Shown here: positions 1 through 11,891 of the stretch, piece by piece
How positions within the stretch are numbered: position 1 is the first letter of the stretch
Layout: each line of letters opens with the position of its first letter
Assembly: GCA_018857735.1 (NCBI GenBank)
Contig: JABMCL010000570.1
Location: forward strand, 75,001-139,000
Direction: 5' to 3'
DNA from: Alviniconcha marisindica
Taxonomy: Eukaryota > Mollusca > Gastropoda > Provannidae
Length of the DNA stretch: 64,000 bases
Notes under the pieces: model-generated
Seen by the model: the letters and a program-made list of their open reading frames with translations, nothing else
Databases searched by the model: none
What the model was told of the DNA's origin: nothing
Program-made: the position numbers and the translations under genes

Positions 1-426
1 GACAAAAGACAACAACAAAAATAAATAGCTAACAGCGTTTACAGAAAGCACAGAAGAAATAATTTCAGATTATTGTTATGACAAACAGAGAGAAGCCCTT
101 TTACATTAGTTAGCTGTTTGTTTTTTTGTTTTTTGTTTTTAGCCCAGTCGGCAACCACATACGGTTTAAATATCAGGGCTAACCCAACAACACATGCAAC
201 TGAACAGCGACAACGTCTTAAATAGTAGTAACAAAGTCTGTGCTAATGTTAATGACTTCCGCTTCATTAATCTTCGTATCTATTCAGTTTTGATAGTAAA
301 ACTGAACTCACCTCCGTAGAGCGGAGTGTGAGTAGAATTAAACTCACTTCTGTAGGATGGAATGTGAATTGGACAGACGTCTCAAGAGCGGATAAATGCC
401 TGTCACGTGACAATCCGAGTCATAGT
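1..426. other. Unassigned flank with two small stem-loops
   Basis: No coding exon or RNA gene is visible. At about 308-372 two related hairpin-like units follow each other: CTCACCTCCG..CGGAGTGTGAG and a decayed copy ACTCACTTCTG..GGAATGTGAA. They may be a degenerate foldback repeat. The rest is unremarkable AT-rich sequence. Confidence 0.4.
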
Positions 427-585
427 TCAGGAGCTGTGTGAGAGTCGAGGTGGCCGTCCTGGGCTGTCCGTCCTAACGAGCCTTTTGGTTTCCGTGGACG
501 TAAAGCTATATTGAACCATGCTTCGGCATTGGTCTCAGCTTGTCCCTAATATGTCAACTGACATCTGAGGACATTAAGCAACACT
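427..585 (+). repeat. Dispersed repeat D, near full-length copy
   Basis: It starts at AGGAGCTGTGTGAGAGTCGA, passes through GTGGACGTAAAG and ends at GAGGACATTAAGCAACAC. The same order of blocks recurs inverted at 17405-17580 and direct at 18367-18537, so this is a dispersed element of about 160-170 bp. Its two ends resemble each other in inverted orientation (GCTTTACGTCC against GCTTAATGTCC), which suggests a non-autonomous element. The class is unknown. Confidence 0.7.
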
Positions 586-1046
586 ACCTACCTACCAATC
601 CGAGCAGACGACACAGTGCCCTTGCCCGATGAGTATAGGCCTACATGGCAGGCGAAGTTGTGTCTGCGTGTTGTTTGAAAGTGTTGTTGTTTGGTTATCA
701 AACAGCATGACTTGGATACTGACGGACTGAGTGTTTTCTTCCTCTCTGGAAGTCAGCGTAACTGTGATGTCGGTTGGGACAAGTGCGTTGACACCGGAGC
801 TTGCTACAAGAAATGACCGAGCGGAAAGGCCGAACTGGTTCGACATGCATCCACCTTTGAAAACTCCTGCTGTGGATATACTGCCTTGGGCACACCGGAG
901 TCCCACCGCCCCCCCCCCCCCCCCCCCCCTCCTCTTCAACAACACCCCTCTTGCACACCAAAAACATCAGTAATCATAACATTGATCTTGGATATTACTG
1001 AAAGAAAAGCTGCATTCACGTGCGCGCACGCATGACGCCCGTCGTA

Positions 1047-1104
<58 letters not shown>

Positions 1105-1240
1105 CGAGAGAGAGATGAAGAAACTGAATACTTGCTTTAGTTGGGGTATAAGTCTTGTAAAAAGAGGACAGTTTTTAATTTTAACAATAAATCAAACAAA
1201 ACACGGATTGTTTGAAAATTGAACTTACACTTTTATTTCA
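586..1240. repeat. Flank with poly-C tract and (CA)n microsatellite
   Basis: The stretch holds a C tract at 909-929 and a (CA)n run at 1049-1103. No exon-like ORF with plausible splice sites was seen. Confidence 0.7.
1232..1238 (-). promoter_or_regulatory. Distal candidate poly(A) signal
   Basis: On the minus strand an AATAAA hexamer lies at the far edge of the SINE-poor stretch that follows SH2B. It could be a distal 3' end for that gene and would imply a 3' UTR of about 9 kb. This rests only on the hexamer and on the absence of SINE or LINE copies between it and the stop codon. Confidence 0.2.
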
Positions 1241-1545
1241 GGTCAATCTTTACGTGTAAGACATTACGAAATCAAATCACAAATGCAGGAAAGAAAAGAA
1301 AGACCAAACCACAGCTATGTGGTATCAGAGCATATTGTACACAAAATAGCAGATAAATACATGGCCAGTACAGACGGCTTATTTTTCCAGACCAAACACT
1401 GCTTGTGGTCCAGATGTGTTGTCAGTGTATGAAATAATCAGTCAACCATAAAATAACAAGCAACATCTCAAGATACATTGAAATAATAAAACAACTGTAA
1501 AAGTTACTATTTACAAGCCTATTAAGACAGAAATATGATAATGAC

Positions 1546-1576
<31 letters not shown>

Positions 1577-1670
1577 CACATATCTGATTCGCAGCAAAAC
1601 ATTTCTTCTTTCTTCTTCTTATCATTATGGGGGAATTCACCGATTCACCCTGAGAATTATGTTCTTGTGA

Positions 1671-1709
<39 letters not shown>

Positions 1710-2128
1710 CATGATAATGTAGATACCCCAATCATCTCTCTTTCTCCGCTCACCCTCTTCTCCACCCCCCCCCCCCCCCCAACACACACACACATTTGTT
1801 ATGCATGTCAAACATACTGTGATGTATATATCCACATGACAGCACCCTCACTTGCTCTTTCTCTCTAAACTGTTCTCAAGTACCACGCAGTCATTGCAAG
1901 CCCTTGCACGCACCCAGGAAGTCATTTCTCTCTGCAGTTTCCACAGCGGGTTAAACACGGGCCACAGAAAATATGTCTGTGCATGCAGTAGCCTTCAACA
2001 TTACCAACAACACAATGGCCAGAAAAATTAATGATACACGACACCTGAAACAAAACAATGACATAATAATCTGTCGCAAGATCCTTGGACATTTTGTTGT
2101 TGTTGTGGTTAAAAAAGCTGGATCACAT
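1241..2128. other. SINE-poor downstream sequence with short microsatellites
   Basis: This is mostly unique AT-rich sequence with (TA)n at 1546-1571, (CT)n at 1673-1704 and a C tract at 1765-1780. It may belong to a long SH2B 3' UTR or to its downstream flank. Confidence 0.4.
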
Positions 2129-2300
2129 ATGGAGTCAGTTTACAGCAAGATGTACTGTGGCTATGGAGTCAGTTTACAGCAAGATGTACTGTGGCCATCG
2201 AGCCAGTTTGCAGCAAGATGTACTGTGGCTATGGAGCCAGTTTGCAGCAAGATGTACTGTGGCTATGGAGCCAGTTTGCAGCAAGATGTACTGTGGCGAC
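2129..2300 (+). repeat. 34-bp minisatellite, 5 copies
   Basis: The core CAGCAAGATGTACTGTGG recurs with exact 34-base spacing (TGTACT at 2151, 2185, 2219, 2253 and 2287). Copies differ at a few positions, such as TTTACAG against TTTGCAG. The period is not a multiple of three, so open frames through the array are incidental. Confidence 0.9.
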
Positions 2301-4724
2301 AAGTACTGCTTGTTCTTGTCCTTACTTCAGCCACGTATCAATGTGTTTGTTTCCTTTCCCAATGAGCTAGGAATATGTGCTCTCTGTGTTTGTGTGTGCA
2401 CGCATGTGCATGTGTTGGGGTGGTGGTGTGTATGTGTGTGACTGTGTAATCAGTTACATGTTTTTGTAATTTTTTGGGCTGTAACCCCACCCCCTACGCC
2501 CACAACACTCCCACACCATTTATTTGTTGATACTGGGGTAATTTCACTTTGTACACCTGTGATTTCTGAGCGCAGATCCTTGTTGAGATTTCACAGGGAC
2601 TCCATGTATTATAACTATACTTAACATCGGTCATTATCATCAGTTCTTTGACAAGTTCTTCTTATTCATGTCATGCCATTTCACATTCCTGTGTGCTTTT
2701 CAACTCCCAAAGCACTGAATTACAAAGCATTTCCCCCTCTTTCTTCTTTTTATTTTATTTTATATATATTGAATGCATGTATATTCTAGCCTGGATGTTT
2801 CTGCAAAAAACTGACAGTCATGTAGCTTCCTGGCTACATTACATGAAATGCCAGCTGCACTTGGCCCAAGTTGGGCAAAGGACAAACAAAGCCCAAGTTG
2901 GGCAAAGGGCAAACAAAATCAAATCACAGTATCCTTGCACCCAGCCCAAAAATGTTCCCCAGAGCCCCATGCATGACCTTGAATCTTGAATTCAGGACTG
3001 CTTCGTCTCTTTAAAAAAAAATTTTTTTTTATATGTGATGTCAGTCAAGTACATGGTATCCCTTTTCTTTATGTTGCACCTAGTGCAGCCAGTGTTGTTT
3101 CATCACAGAGAAGCTGCTGACCATCTGCACAGACTTGTTGAAACAGATGGAAGTTCAAAATGCATTGGGCTACAGGTACAATGTGGAACACGACTGCACA
3201 GAGTCGGAGCAGGGTGCTCATGTTTTATCACTTCAGGTTCAACAGCATCTTGCTTATTAACACACTAGATTAATCTTCTTCTTTTTCTGTGCAAATTCAG
3301 CTTGCTGCTGTAGATCATTCAGCACCAAGCTGAATGCAGTAGAAACAAAACAAAACTGTAAAGCAAATCTGATTCCTGCTGTGTACAAATTCAGCTTACT
3401 ACTGTGTACTACCGTTCAGCACAAACTCAAAGTTAACAAGAAGTAACACACCAATGTTAAGTTCAGTAGAAACAAAAATGAAAATGTAATTTGTTGCAAG
3501 AGAGCAAATAAGACACACAAGCTCCAAAGTCTTACTGTGGCAAGAAAGCAAATATATGTCTCCCCATTGAGCAAAGCATCACAAATAGCACATGAGTCAA
3601 CAATACATTAATCAGTATTAGCAACAGGCTCATAAAACAGGTCAGGTTTGTTCTAGTGATAAATCTGGATTCTTTTCCTGGAGTCTGACTCCTTACACTT
3701 CCAAATGCAGTAGCAACAATTTGAACAAAGCAATCATTTGGCATCAAACAAAGACATGTGGTAAAAGCTACCTTTTAATTCTATGAAACCAAATCTCATG
3801 TGATTTACTGACAATGCAAGCAAGAAAGCCATCGATGGCTTTCCATCGACTTGACATCACTATAATTTCTTTCATCATTTCAATTACATATATATATTCA
3901 TACATATACATACAGTCGGCTGATAGCCCAAACTCTAAACTCAAGTCTATTTTCACCCAAAGGGTGGGAGTTAGTAGGAAGGGGAGGGGTCCGGACTCTG
4001 CTTAACATAAATTATGTTCTGCCCTCAATGTAATCTTAGTTAATTTACTGTGCGTCATTTATGTTAACAAACAAACAAAACAAAAAACGACGTAACAGAA
4101 TTACAGGAAATAGCCTTCTCAAACCTGACCAAAAAAATTGGCACAAATTTTGGCGTTTTAGTCACAATTTGTTTTTGTTTTTTATATTTTTTTTATCTGC
4201 TGTCTAATTTTACCCCTCCTCAGTTTACTGAGATAGAAGCAATTGCTGCCAAAAACGATCGCAAATCACATACATTTCCTCCATGACCTATACGCAAAAC
4301 TGAGTTTCCTGGTGTTCCACCTGTGACATCAGACATTTTGATGATGTCAAAATGAAGCGCAGGAAAGCGCACACAATGCAGTAACAAGCTCATGAAACAA
4401 GTGCTAGTGATTGTGTCCTAAAAAGCCACCTTATAAAATTGATATAAACCAACGCTATGTTCAGTCACAAAACCTTTACTGTGGATCATGTTCTCTAAAC
4501 CTGCTCCAAGCACACGAGAAGGTTAGCCCGGGAAAACTAGTTCCTTTATAAAGCTCAGATGTCAAACAGGATTAGTTTTTGTAGCTTTGAGGGAGGACTG
4601 TCGGGGAATTTCCTTGACAATCCTCACCTAGTTGAAGAAGGTAGGCCTCACCTACTTTCTTTCAGTTTACTGCCTTTTTTCAGAATCCTGTTGGGTTTGA
4701 CTGTTAAACTGTTATCTTCACACA

Positions 4725-4784
<60 letters not shown>

Positions 4785-7700
4785 TCATCAGCTCTTCAAC
4801 CAACAATTATTTCCTCAGAGTGACCATACAGAGGTCAGCCCAGGGCAAGATCCTTTGGTGCTAAACTGATCACCAGTGAAAATCTTCACTCCAAGTGGAA
4901 ACATGGACAAATTAAACTCTTGAACTAATTTTGGAGGAAACAAGTGTAAACTTTAGGAGGAGGAGCATTAAAGAACAAAACATGGTCCAAGGGGCATAAT
5001 CTAAAAAGAATGCACATGGGACTGTCCAGACCAGTTTTAAGAATTTCAGTTTTCTCACAAACATGTCATTCTTTTCTTTTTGTTGGCTGTCCTGTCCTTT
5101 AAAAAAAAATCTTCTGGGGGGTGGTGGGGGGGGGGGGGGGGGGGGGAGAGCAGCCTTAAGAAACCATAATTGTAATTTACACCATGGACACAGAGATTGT
5201 AAATTCATCTTTACTTAATCAAGTTAATGTAGATTAACTTACCATTTTGGAAGCAGAAATTATCAATTGTCATACTGCTCAATGTGTAGTGAAATCAGAA
5301 CTTGAGTAAAACATCAACTATTTTAAACAAACAAGCAAAATCAGTGAAATATTAGTGTCCTACTCCCCTACCCCCCCCCATAACATATTACATTTAAAGA
5401 AACAATGTCAAAGAAAAACAAAAAAGGACAACTGTTCTCTCTCCATTAATAATACAGTTTAACAGGTAAACAAAAAATGATAGGACATATATGTGCATTA
5501 TCGAAGACCTTATGACAAAACTGACACTGAAAACTTCTCTTTTTTAAACTGCACCTTCCTAAAAACACTGATAATGTTTCAGGTCAGCCCTAACTCTTGT
5601 AGTAGTCATGCACATATTTAATACTGAGTCAGGCAGTTTAAGTGTGTGTGTTATATTTTCCGTTTGTTCTTACCAGGAAGTGTGTGTGTGTGTGTGTGGG
5701 CGTGTGTGTACTTGAACCTGTAGATATACGCTGCAAGCTCTGAGTCATGGGTCGAGTAGGTCAAAGGCTCTGAAATTCCTTCTTCTTCATTTTTAAAAAT
5801 TTAAAGTCTTTTCACATGTGTGATATTAGACTGATCTTACAATTATCATGCTAACAACATGCATCAGCAAGTTGCACCAACAGAGATTTATGTTAAACAA
5901 CAACAACAACAAAAACCACCTATTTGCAATTATTTAAAGGCTCTGAAATAGTTTACCATTAGCCTAAAAACAAACTTTGGGTATTGTTCCTCATAAAAAG
6001 TTAGATTCCTCCCTGTCAAGAGGCCTGCCTGGGATTACTGCCCACAACTTCAAACTATTCTTTGACCGCTGTAGCTAGTGTGCTTTGGACTAAAGTTTCC
6101 CTGTTCATCCCAGAGGATATGGGTCAGTTCAGCTTACTGAATAGCATTAATCTGTACACTGGACTGAAGTTCCCCTGTTCGTCCCAGAGAATACAGGTCT
6201 GTTCAGCTTACCAAATAGCACTGATCCACAAACAGGTTTCTGAAAAAGGTTATATGAAAAAAAAAGTTGGAAAAATAAAAACTTAACCGCACCTGTCACC
6301 ACTGATCTCTTCGCTGCACCCATCATTTTCGTCAAAAACACAGTCTAGACATTCCTTGCCTCTAAATATTTCAGTTAAGCAACACTGTCCTACACCCCTG
6401 GCCTGTCAGTCTGAACAATGTGTGTGTACATGTGTGTGTGTGTGTGCATGCTTGTGCACATGTGTGTGTGTGTGCATGTGTGTGTGTGTGGGGGTGCATG
6501 TGTGTTACATTTCAACCCACATTGAAGTGCACATTATTTGTAAGTTGTTTGTTAAATTGATGGTAGTCTTTATCTTGACATGCATTAGGTGTATTTTATT
6601 ACGTTTGCGAAGTTCAGCGCTTTGAGCTGTGGGATAAATGCTTTAACAAATTGCATTCTTCTGTTGTTATTATTACAATCTCTTGGTGAAGAGATAAACA
6701 CTGATGAGAGCAGCAAAACATTGTTGTTGAATGTAAATGTGTATGCATACATAAGCAGTCCATTAACAATTTCACCAGCAATACAATAGCCACAAAAAAT
6801 TTGGTCATCATAAGGTATCTGTAGCCAAAGTCTGCAAAACACACTTTTCAACTCATCCTGATCAAGTTACACTTTGAACACTTGACTCAATTGTTTGTTT
6901 GTTTTTACAAAAAAGTCTCATAAGCCAAACTAATATTAAGCACATCCCAGCTAAAAAGCGTTCACAACTTTCCTTGCAGCAACATTTTTTTGTACTTTTT
7001 ATTAAACAAATTGCAAAGGACAGCAACACAAATTCAAAACAGCCCTTTCACAGGAGAACAACAACACCTCAAACAATTTTTCAACAAGTTAATAATAACA
7101 GTCAAAACACAGAATACTTAAGCTTTTTGCATTAACGTCAACCAAAGTGCTTTCTGCTCTGCAGTCACTCTCCTAGAGAACATCAGCCATCCATCTTCAA
7201 ACAAATCAAAAAATCTACTTGTTCAAACAACAAGCAACCATCAGTAAAACTTCAGTCAAAATACACACAAGACTTCAGAAAGATTGACAATGGAAGATCC
7301 AATGTTCCCCCACCCCCCCCCCCCCCCCCCCCCCCCAAAAAAAGTCATGAGAATAAACCATAAAACAAGATGCAGAACTCTCTGGCTCCTCAAAATGCTG
7401 TTGCAGGTTGATGTTGAACCAACAGTCCAGATCACACAAAATCACAACTGGAAGAAAAATCACCCAGAGTGGTTGGTTCAGGGCCAAGTTTCACCCTGAC
7501 ACAGGTTGCTGAAACTGGGTGTACACTTACCACACCCAGTGTCAATGTATCCATCTTTAAAGTCACTGAGAAAAGAAAAGCCTCACACAAAAAAAAGGAC
7601 CCAATCCAAACATCTCGCAGGCACGCACATCCACCTGGCACACAAGCCAGATGCTCCAAGTTCAACATCAAACACCACACTGCCCAAAGCATGGGGTGGG

Positions 7701-7849
7701 GGTCTGATTCACCCAAATGAGAATCATCCCCAAACACCAGTCAAACTCCACACAGTCCAAGACATCGGTCCAGTTCCTCCATATCAGGACACTCCTCCAA
7801 CATCACACAACCTCTGTTCTTGCATCCTGAAGTCTTTCAAACACAAACA
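2301..7849. other. Long SINE-poor stretch downstream of SH2B
   Basis: No convincing exon was found on either strand. It holds (CA)n at 4719-4783, a G tract at 5126-5146, (GT)n at 5684-5709 and 6418-6505, and a C tract at 7313-7336. The paired AGTTGGGCAAAG blocks at 2867-2910 are a short direct repeat. The lack of SINE and LINE copies contrasts with the rest of the window and fits a transcribed 3' UTR, but nothing here proves it. Confidence 0.4.
6998..7003 (-). promoter_or_regulatory. SH2B: Candidate poly(A) signal for SH2B
   Basis: An AATAAA hexamer on the minus strand lies about 3.2 kb downstream of the SH2B stop codon. I noticed no earlier hexamer in that direction, but I did not search exhaustively. 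Use of the site cannot be judged from sequence. Confidence 0.25.
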
Positions 7850-8620
7850 TTTAATGGCTGCCGACATGTTGAAGACTTCCAAAAGAATGGTTGCCAGCAT
7901 ACTGAAGTCTTCTCAAGACGGACAAGTGGTGGTTAGAGACATGTTGTAGTCTTCTCAAGACAAACAAGTACTGGTTACTGACATGTTGTAGTCTTCCCAA
8001 GACAAACAAGGAACAGTTGCCAACATGCTGAAGTCTTCCCAAGACAAACACGTAGTGGTTGCCAACATGTTGTTCAGAGTCTTTCAGAGACACACAAGTA
8101 GTGGTTGCTAACTTGATGAAGTCTTTCAAAGTAGTGGTTGCCAGCATACTGAAGTCTTCTAAAGACAAACAAGTAGTGGTTACCAACATGCTTAAGTCTT
8201 CCAAAGACAAACACATAGTAGTTGCCAACATGTTGAAATCTTCCAAACACAAACACATAGTAGTTGCCAACATGTTGAAATCTTCCAAAAACAAACACGT
8301 AGTAGTTGCCGACATGTTGAAGTCTTCCAAACACACACAAGCAGTGGTGGCTGACTTGTTTAAGTATTTCAAAGCAGTGGTTGCCAGCACGCTGAAGTCT
8401 TCAAAGAAAAAACATGCAGTGGGTGCCAACTTGTCAAAGTCTTCCAAAGACAAACGAGAAGTGGTTGCTGACATGCTTGGAGTCTTTAAAAGACAAACAT
8501 GTAGTGGTAGTTGACACGCTGAAGTCTTTGGAAGACAAACAAGTAGTGGTTGCCAGCATCCCCCAAAGACAAATGAGCAATGGCCGGTGATGGCCAAATC
8601 AGACAAATCTTGAAACAAGT
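7850..8620 (-). repeat. Degenerate 42-bp minisatellite downstream of SH2B
   Basis: On the minus strand a unit of about 42 bases recurs with variation, typically GGCAACTACTATGTGTTTGT followed by GTTTGGAAGATTTCAACATG. Because 42 is a multiple of three, long open frames cross it: one of 255 codons with a 14-residue period, and another with repeated GN(H/Y)Y(V/L)FVFGR. The block GGCAACCACTACTTGTTTGT closely resembles the last codons of SH2B (GACAACCACTACTCGTTTGT), so this may be an old, diverged expansion of that segment. I do not call a protein here: there is no splice or start context, and the open frame is explained by the period. Confidence 0.8.
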
Positions 8621-9230
8621 AGTGTTTGTTGATACAATGATAGCCACCTCAAATGAAAGAATTGTGCAATTTTCCAACTACAAAGCAATACTGTTTCCCC
8701 CCAAAAATTGAACCTTACACCCTACAGTCAGTAGCACCTTATCTGTGAATAAAATTTGACACGCACACTTTTCCTACAGCAGTCAGACTGAACGAGAAAC
8801 TGTATATACTGGCAAACTGATCACTGGTATCACCCAGGCAACTGACAGATCTTATGACTGCAAAAATGGGACGTGCATGACCGTTATAGGCCGAGTCTTA
8901 CTGTAGTGTATGGCAGTATTTACTCAAAGGTGGAAGATTACAAAACTGAAAACAAAACACACACTAACACTGAATACAAACAAGAGAAAATGGCAGCAGC
9001 CTCACTTTCACCTTGATCTCATTCCACTTCTCATTCCTTCTGAAATTCCACAGTAGCTGAGAACTGGGTTGCCCCAACATACTGTCTGCCTGTTCACCTC
9101 CGGAAAATTATGCCACTTACTGTTTTCTGAGTGATTCAAAATTTTCTTCATGGCAAATTCACTGAGCATCTCCACTTTCCCGTATCAAGCCACTTTGAGG
9201 CCTTATATATATCCAGAAGCGCCTTGCAGC
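8621..9230. other. Unique spacer between two arrays
   Basis: No exon, RNA gene or mobile element was recognised. It separates the 42-bp array from the 45-bp array downstream of SH2B. Confidence 0.4.
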
Positions 9231-9239
9231 CTGGAAATT

Positions 9240-10232
9240 ATGATAGTGGTTGTTGGTAGCCATTTCAAATGAAAGAGTAGCGGTTGTCAACAGCAGTGAC
9301 CCCCCCGCAGACAAAGGAGCAGTGGTTGCCCAAGAGTAACTCCCACACCACCCCCTCACCACTTGGACAAAGAAATAGTGGTTGTCAACAACAAAAAATG
9401 GCCCCTTCACTCAAACGGTGGAGTAGTGGTTGACTGACAGCAATGTAAATTTGACAAAAGGAGTAATGGGTTGTCAACAACAATGCTCGCCCTCCCCTAC
9501 ACTTGGACAAAGGAGTAGTGGTTGTCCAACAACAATGGTGCCCCCCAAACACACAAACACACCGCTGACAAAGTAGTGGTTGTCTGACAACAATGATACC
9601 CCCCACACCCCCAATTCCCACTCAAAGTAGTGGTTGTCTAACATTAATGCCCCCCCTCAGACAAAGGAACAGTGGACAAAGGAGTTAGTGGCTGTCCAAC
9701 ACCAATAACCGACCCCTCACACAGTGGTTGTCAACAGCAACGGCTCCCACACTCACACAAAGGAGTTGTGGTTGTCCAACATCACTGACCCAACCACTCA
9801 CACAAAGGAGTAGTGGTTGTCCAACATCATTGACCCAACCACTCACACAAAGGAGTAGTGGTTGTCCAACATCACTGACCCAACCACTCACACAAAGGAG
9901 TTGTGGTTGTCCAACATCACTGACCCAACCACTCACACAAAGGAGTAGTGGTTGTCCAACACCAATGACCCAACCACTCACACAAAGGAGTAGTGGTTGT
10001 CCAACACCACTCACACAAAGGAGTAGTGGTTGTCCAACATCACTGACCCAACCACTCACACAAAGGAGTAGTGGTTGTCCAACATCACTGACATGACCAC
10101 TCACACAAAGGAGTAGTGGTTGTCCAACACCAATGACCCAACCACTCACACAAAGGAGTAGTGGTTGCCGACAGCAACAGCCCCCTACACCCAAAGGTGA
10201 TGGTGGATGTCCACAAACAATGCCCCCTACAC
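9240..10232 (-). repeat. 45-bp minisatellite carrying copies of the SH2B terminal codons
   Basis: In SH2B orientation the core unit is GACAACCACTACTCCTTTGT, then GTGAGTGGTTGGGTCAGTGA and TGTTG, 45 bases in all. It is regular from about 9770 to 10150 and more variable down to about 9240. The gene's own end reads GACAACCACTACTCGTTTGT followed by CTGAGTG. Each unit therefore repeats the codons for D-N-H-Y-S-F-V and the stop triplet, now shifted to TGTGAG. The array begins directly after the true stop codon and reads as a tandem expansion of the gene's end. Confidence 0.85.
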
Positions 10233-10631
10233 TCAGACAAACGAGTAGTGGTTGTCCACAGCTCGGGTCCCATGCTGCTGTCCACCGTTGGTCTGTTCTC
10301 GAACGACGTTCTCGATGGAAGACGTCCGTGACCTCACCGACCCACTCACCACCACCACATCCCGATTGTCAATTCCATGGTGAGCTGACAGAGAGTTCCG
10401 CATCCCACCCCCTCCTCCTCCATTCCCACGTGGCAAGTTTCGCGGCAAAGTGGAAGGTGTGCGAGGTCTCTCCATGGCGACAATGTAGTCCGTGAGTGTG
10501 ACATCTGAAGTGCCACCTGACTCGAGTGGGATGGGGTGGGTGCGGAAGTGCTCCAGCATGTCAAAGATGGTCTCGAACCAAAGATGCTGGACTCGACACT
10601 TGCGGTCGCTGTTGATGGTCATCCGCAGGTG
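10233..10631 (-). CDS. SH2B: SH2B adaptor, exon 6 (SH2 second half, C-terminus, stop)
   Basis: This is the terminal coding exon, residues 431-562 plus TGA. The acceptor TTATTTTCCAG precedes CAC in phase 0. It completes the SH2 domain with [19 protein letters not shown], then [18 protein letters not shown], a stretch close to vertebrate SH2B proteins. A low-complexity Gly and Ser/Arg region follows. The protein ends [10 protein letters not shown], with Tyr559 in the position of the tyrosine that binds the Cbl TKB domain in the APS family (published motif RA(V/I)xNQY(S/T)); here His replaces Gln. The stop codon lies at the edge of the 45-bp minisatellite, whose units copy these last codons. The SH2 identity is very secure. 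The exact stop could differ if the array is alternatively spliced, but the motif match supports it. Confidence 0.93.
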   Translation of the reverse strand, partial: HLRMTINSDRKCRVQHLWFETIFDMLEHFRTHPIPLESGGTSDVTLTDYIVAMERPRTPSTLPRNLPRGNGGGGGGMRNSLSAHHGIDNRDVVVVSGSVRSRTSSIENVVREQTNGGQQHGTRAVDNHYSFV

Positions 10632-11691
10632 CTGGAAAATAACATGCTGAGTCAGAGGTATGAGTCTAACGTTCCACAATTCCTGCTCTTCTGGGAGCAT
10701 TTTTCAAACATGCAATCTGTCTACTTGTTCACTGATTTACCATAAAATTCATTCATGCATTTGTTCATACCCATTTACCAGTCTTCCAATCCGCCAGTCT
10801 TCCAATCTATTAACACCTCTATTCATACACAAATATGCTGCACAATTATTTGTTGAGAACAAAAAAAGTCAAAATCAGTCATCTGCTTGTTCACATTTCA
10901 TTTCAACATTTCATGCCACATTTCATTTCAACCACACTTCTGCCATCATGATATCCATCAAACTAAGACAAGCAACTGACTACCAATTCATCCACATAGC
11001 CACTCCACCACCTGTACATATCCACACCACCAACCCCAATCATGCCATCTAGATCTACACAGCTACCCAATCATTTTTTTCAGCAACACCATATCCACCC
11101 CTCCACCCACAATCAGGCCATCCAGACAGCTACCCAATTGTTTTCTCAGTAACCTATCCATCCCCAAAGAGGTCATCCATAGTCAACCAACCCAGCTTGT
11201 TCAGCATCCACTATCCATCCCTGACAAGTCACATGTACAATTATTCAATCCATTGCAGACTCAGCAAGTCATTCAGCCAGCCATCCAATTATTTTACGTA
11301 CAACCTCGTAACAACCAAGCAGCTGCCCCATCTCTTCCTTTTTTCTTTTTTTAATTAAAGAACAAACAAAAAACAAGTTGCATGCAGGCCTTAATAAAGT
11401 TAATGTTTCCACTTCTTTCTCTCTCTTTTCTTCGTTTTTTTCTTCTTCTTTTCTTCTTCTTTCTTTTCTCTTGTCTCTTCCTTTTTCTGTGGTTCATCAG
11501 GCCTTCTTCATGAGTTCTCTCATTTGTGACTGAGCTCCATCTCTTCCTATGACCTATACAATGCCACCCCCCCCCCCCCCCTCCACCCAACATGTCATCC
11601 ACAGTTATTCAGCCATCTTCCTATTCACAGATCCACAACTTGACAAAACACTTACATCAGCAACTTGTACCACACTATTTGGTTCACTGAC
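10632..11691 (-). other. SH2B: SH2B intron 5
   Basis: The intron has donor GTCAGT and acceptor TTTTCCAG. It contains loosely repeated CAGCTACCCAAT-type blocks (about 11058-11150) and a C tract at 11567-11581. No mobile element was recognised. Confidence 0.85.
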
Positions 11692-11891
11692 CTTTGCCCT
11701 TCCCTGAAAGTTGAAGGTCAGAACATACTCCCCAGTGCGCGTTTCACTCTTGCGCACGAGGAACACCCCATGACCCGATGGACCCTGTTGCAAGACAAGC
11801 TGAGCAGCATCAGCTCGAGACAGCGTCCCATGGAACCATGGGTACTCCCTCAGGCGAGTGTCAATGGATCCTTCTCCATTTGTGTCTTGAT
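11692..11891 (-). CDS. SH2B: SH2B adaptor, exon 5 (SH2 first half)
   Basis: Residues 364-430. The acceptor GTTGCTTGTAACAG precedes AT, which joins the single A from exon 4 to make Asn364. The donor is AAAG|GTCAGT in phase 0. The exon encodes the start of the SH2 domain: [19 protein letters not shown], then [19 protein letters not shown]. Trp382 marks the domain start and Arg410 is the beta-B5 arginine of FLVRxS that contacts phosphotyrosine. In this family the SH2 domain docks on activated receptor tyrosine kinases and JAK2; that role here is inferred from homology. No key residue is missing. Confidence 0.95.
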
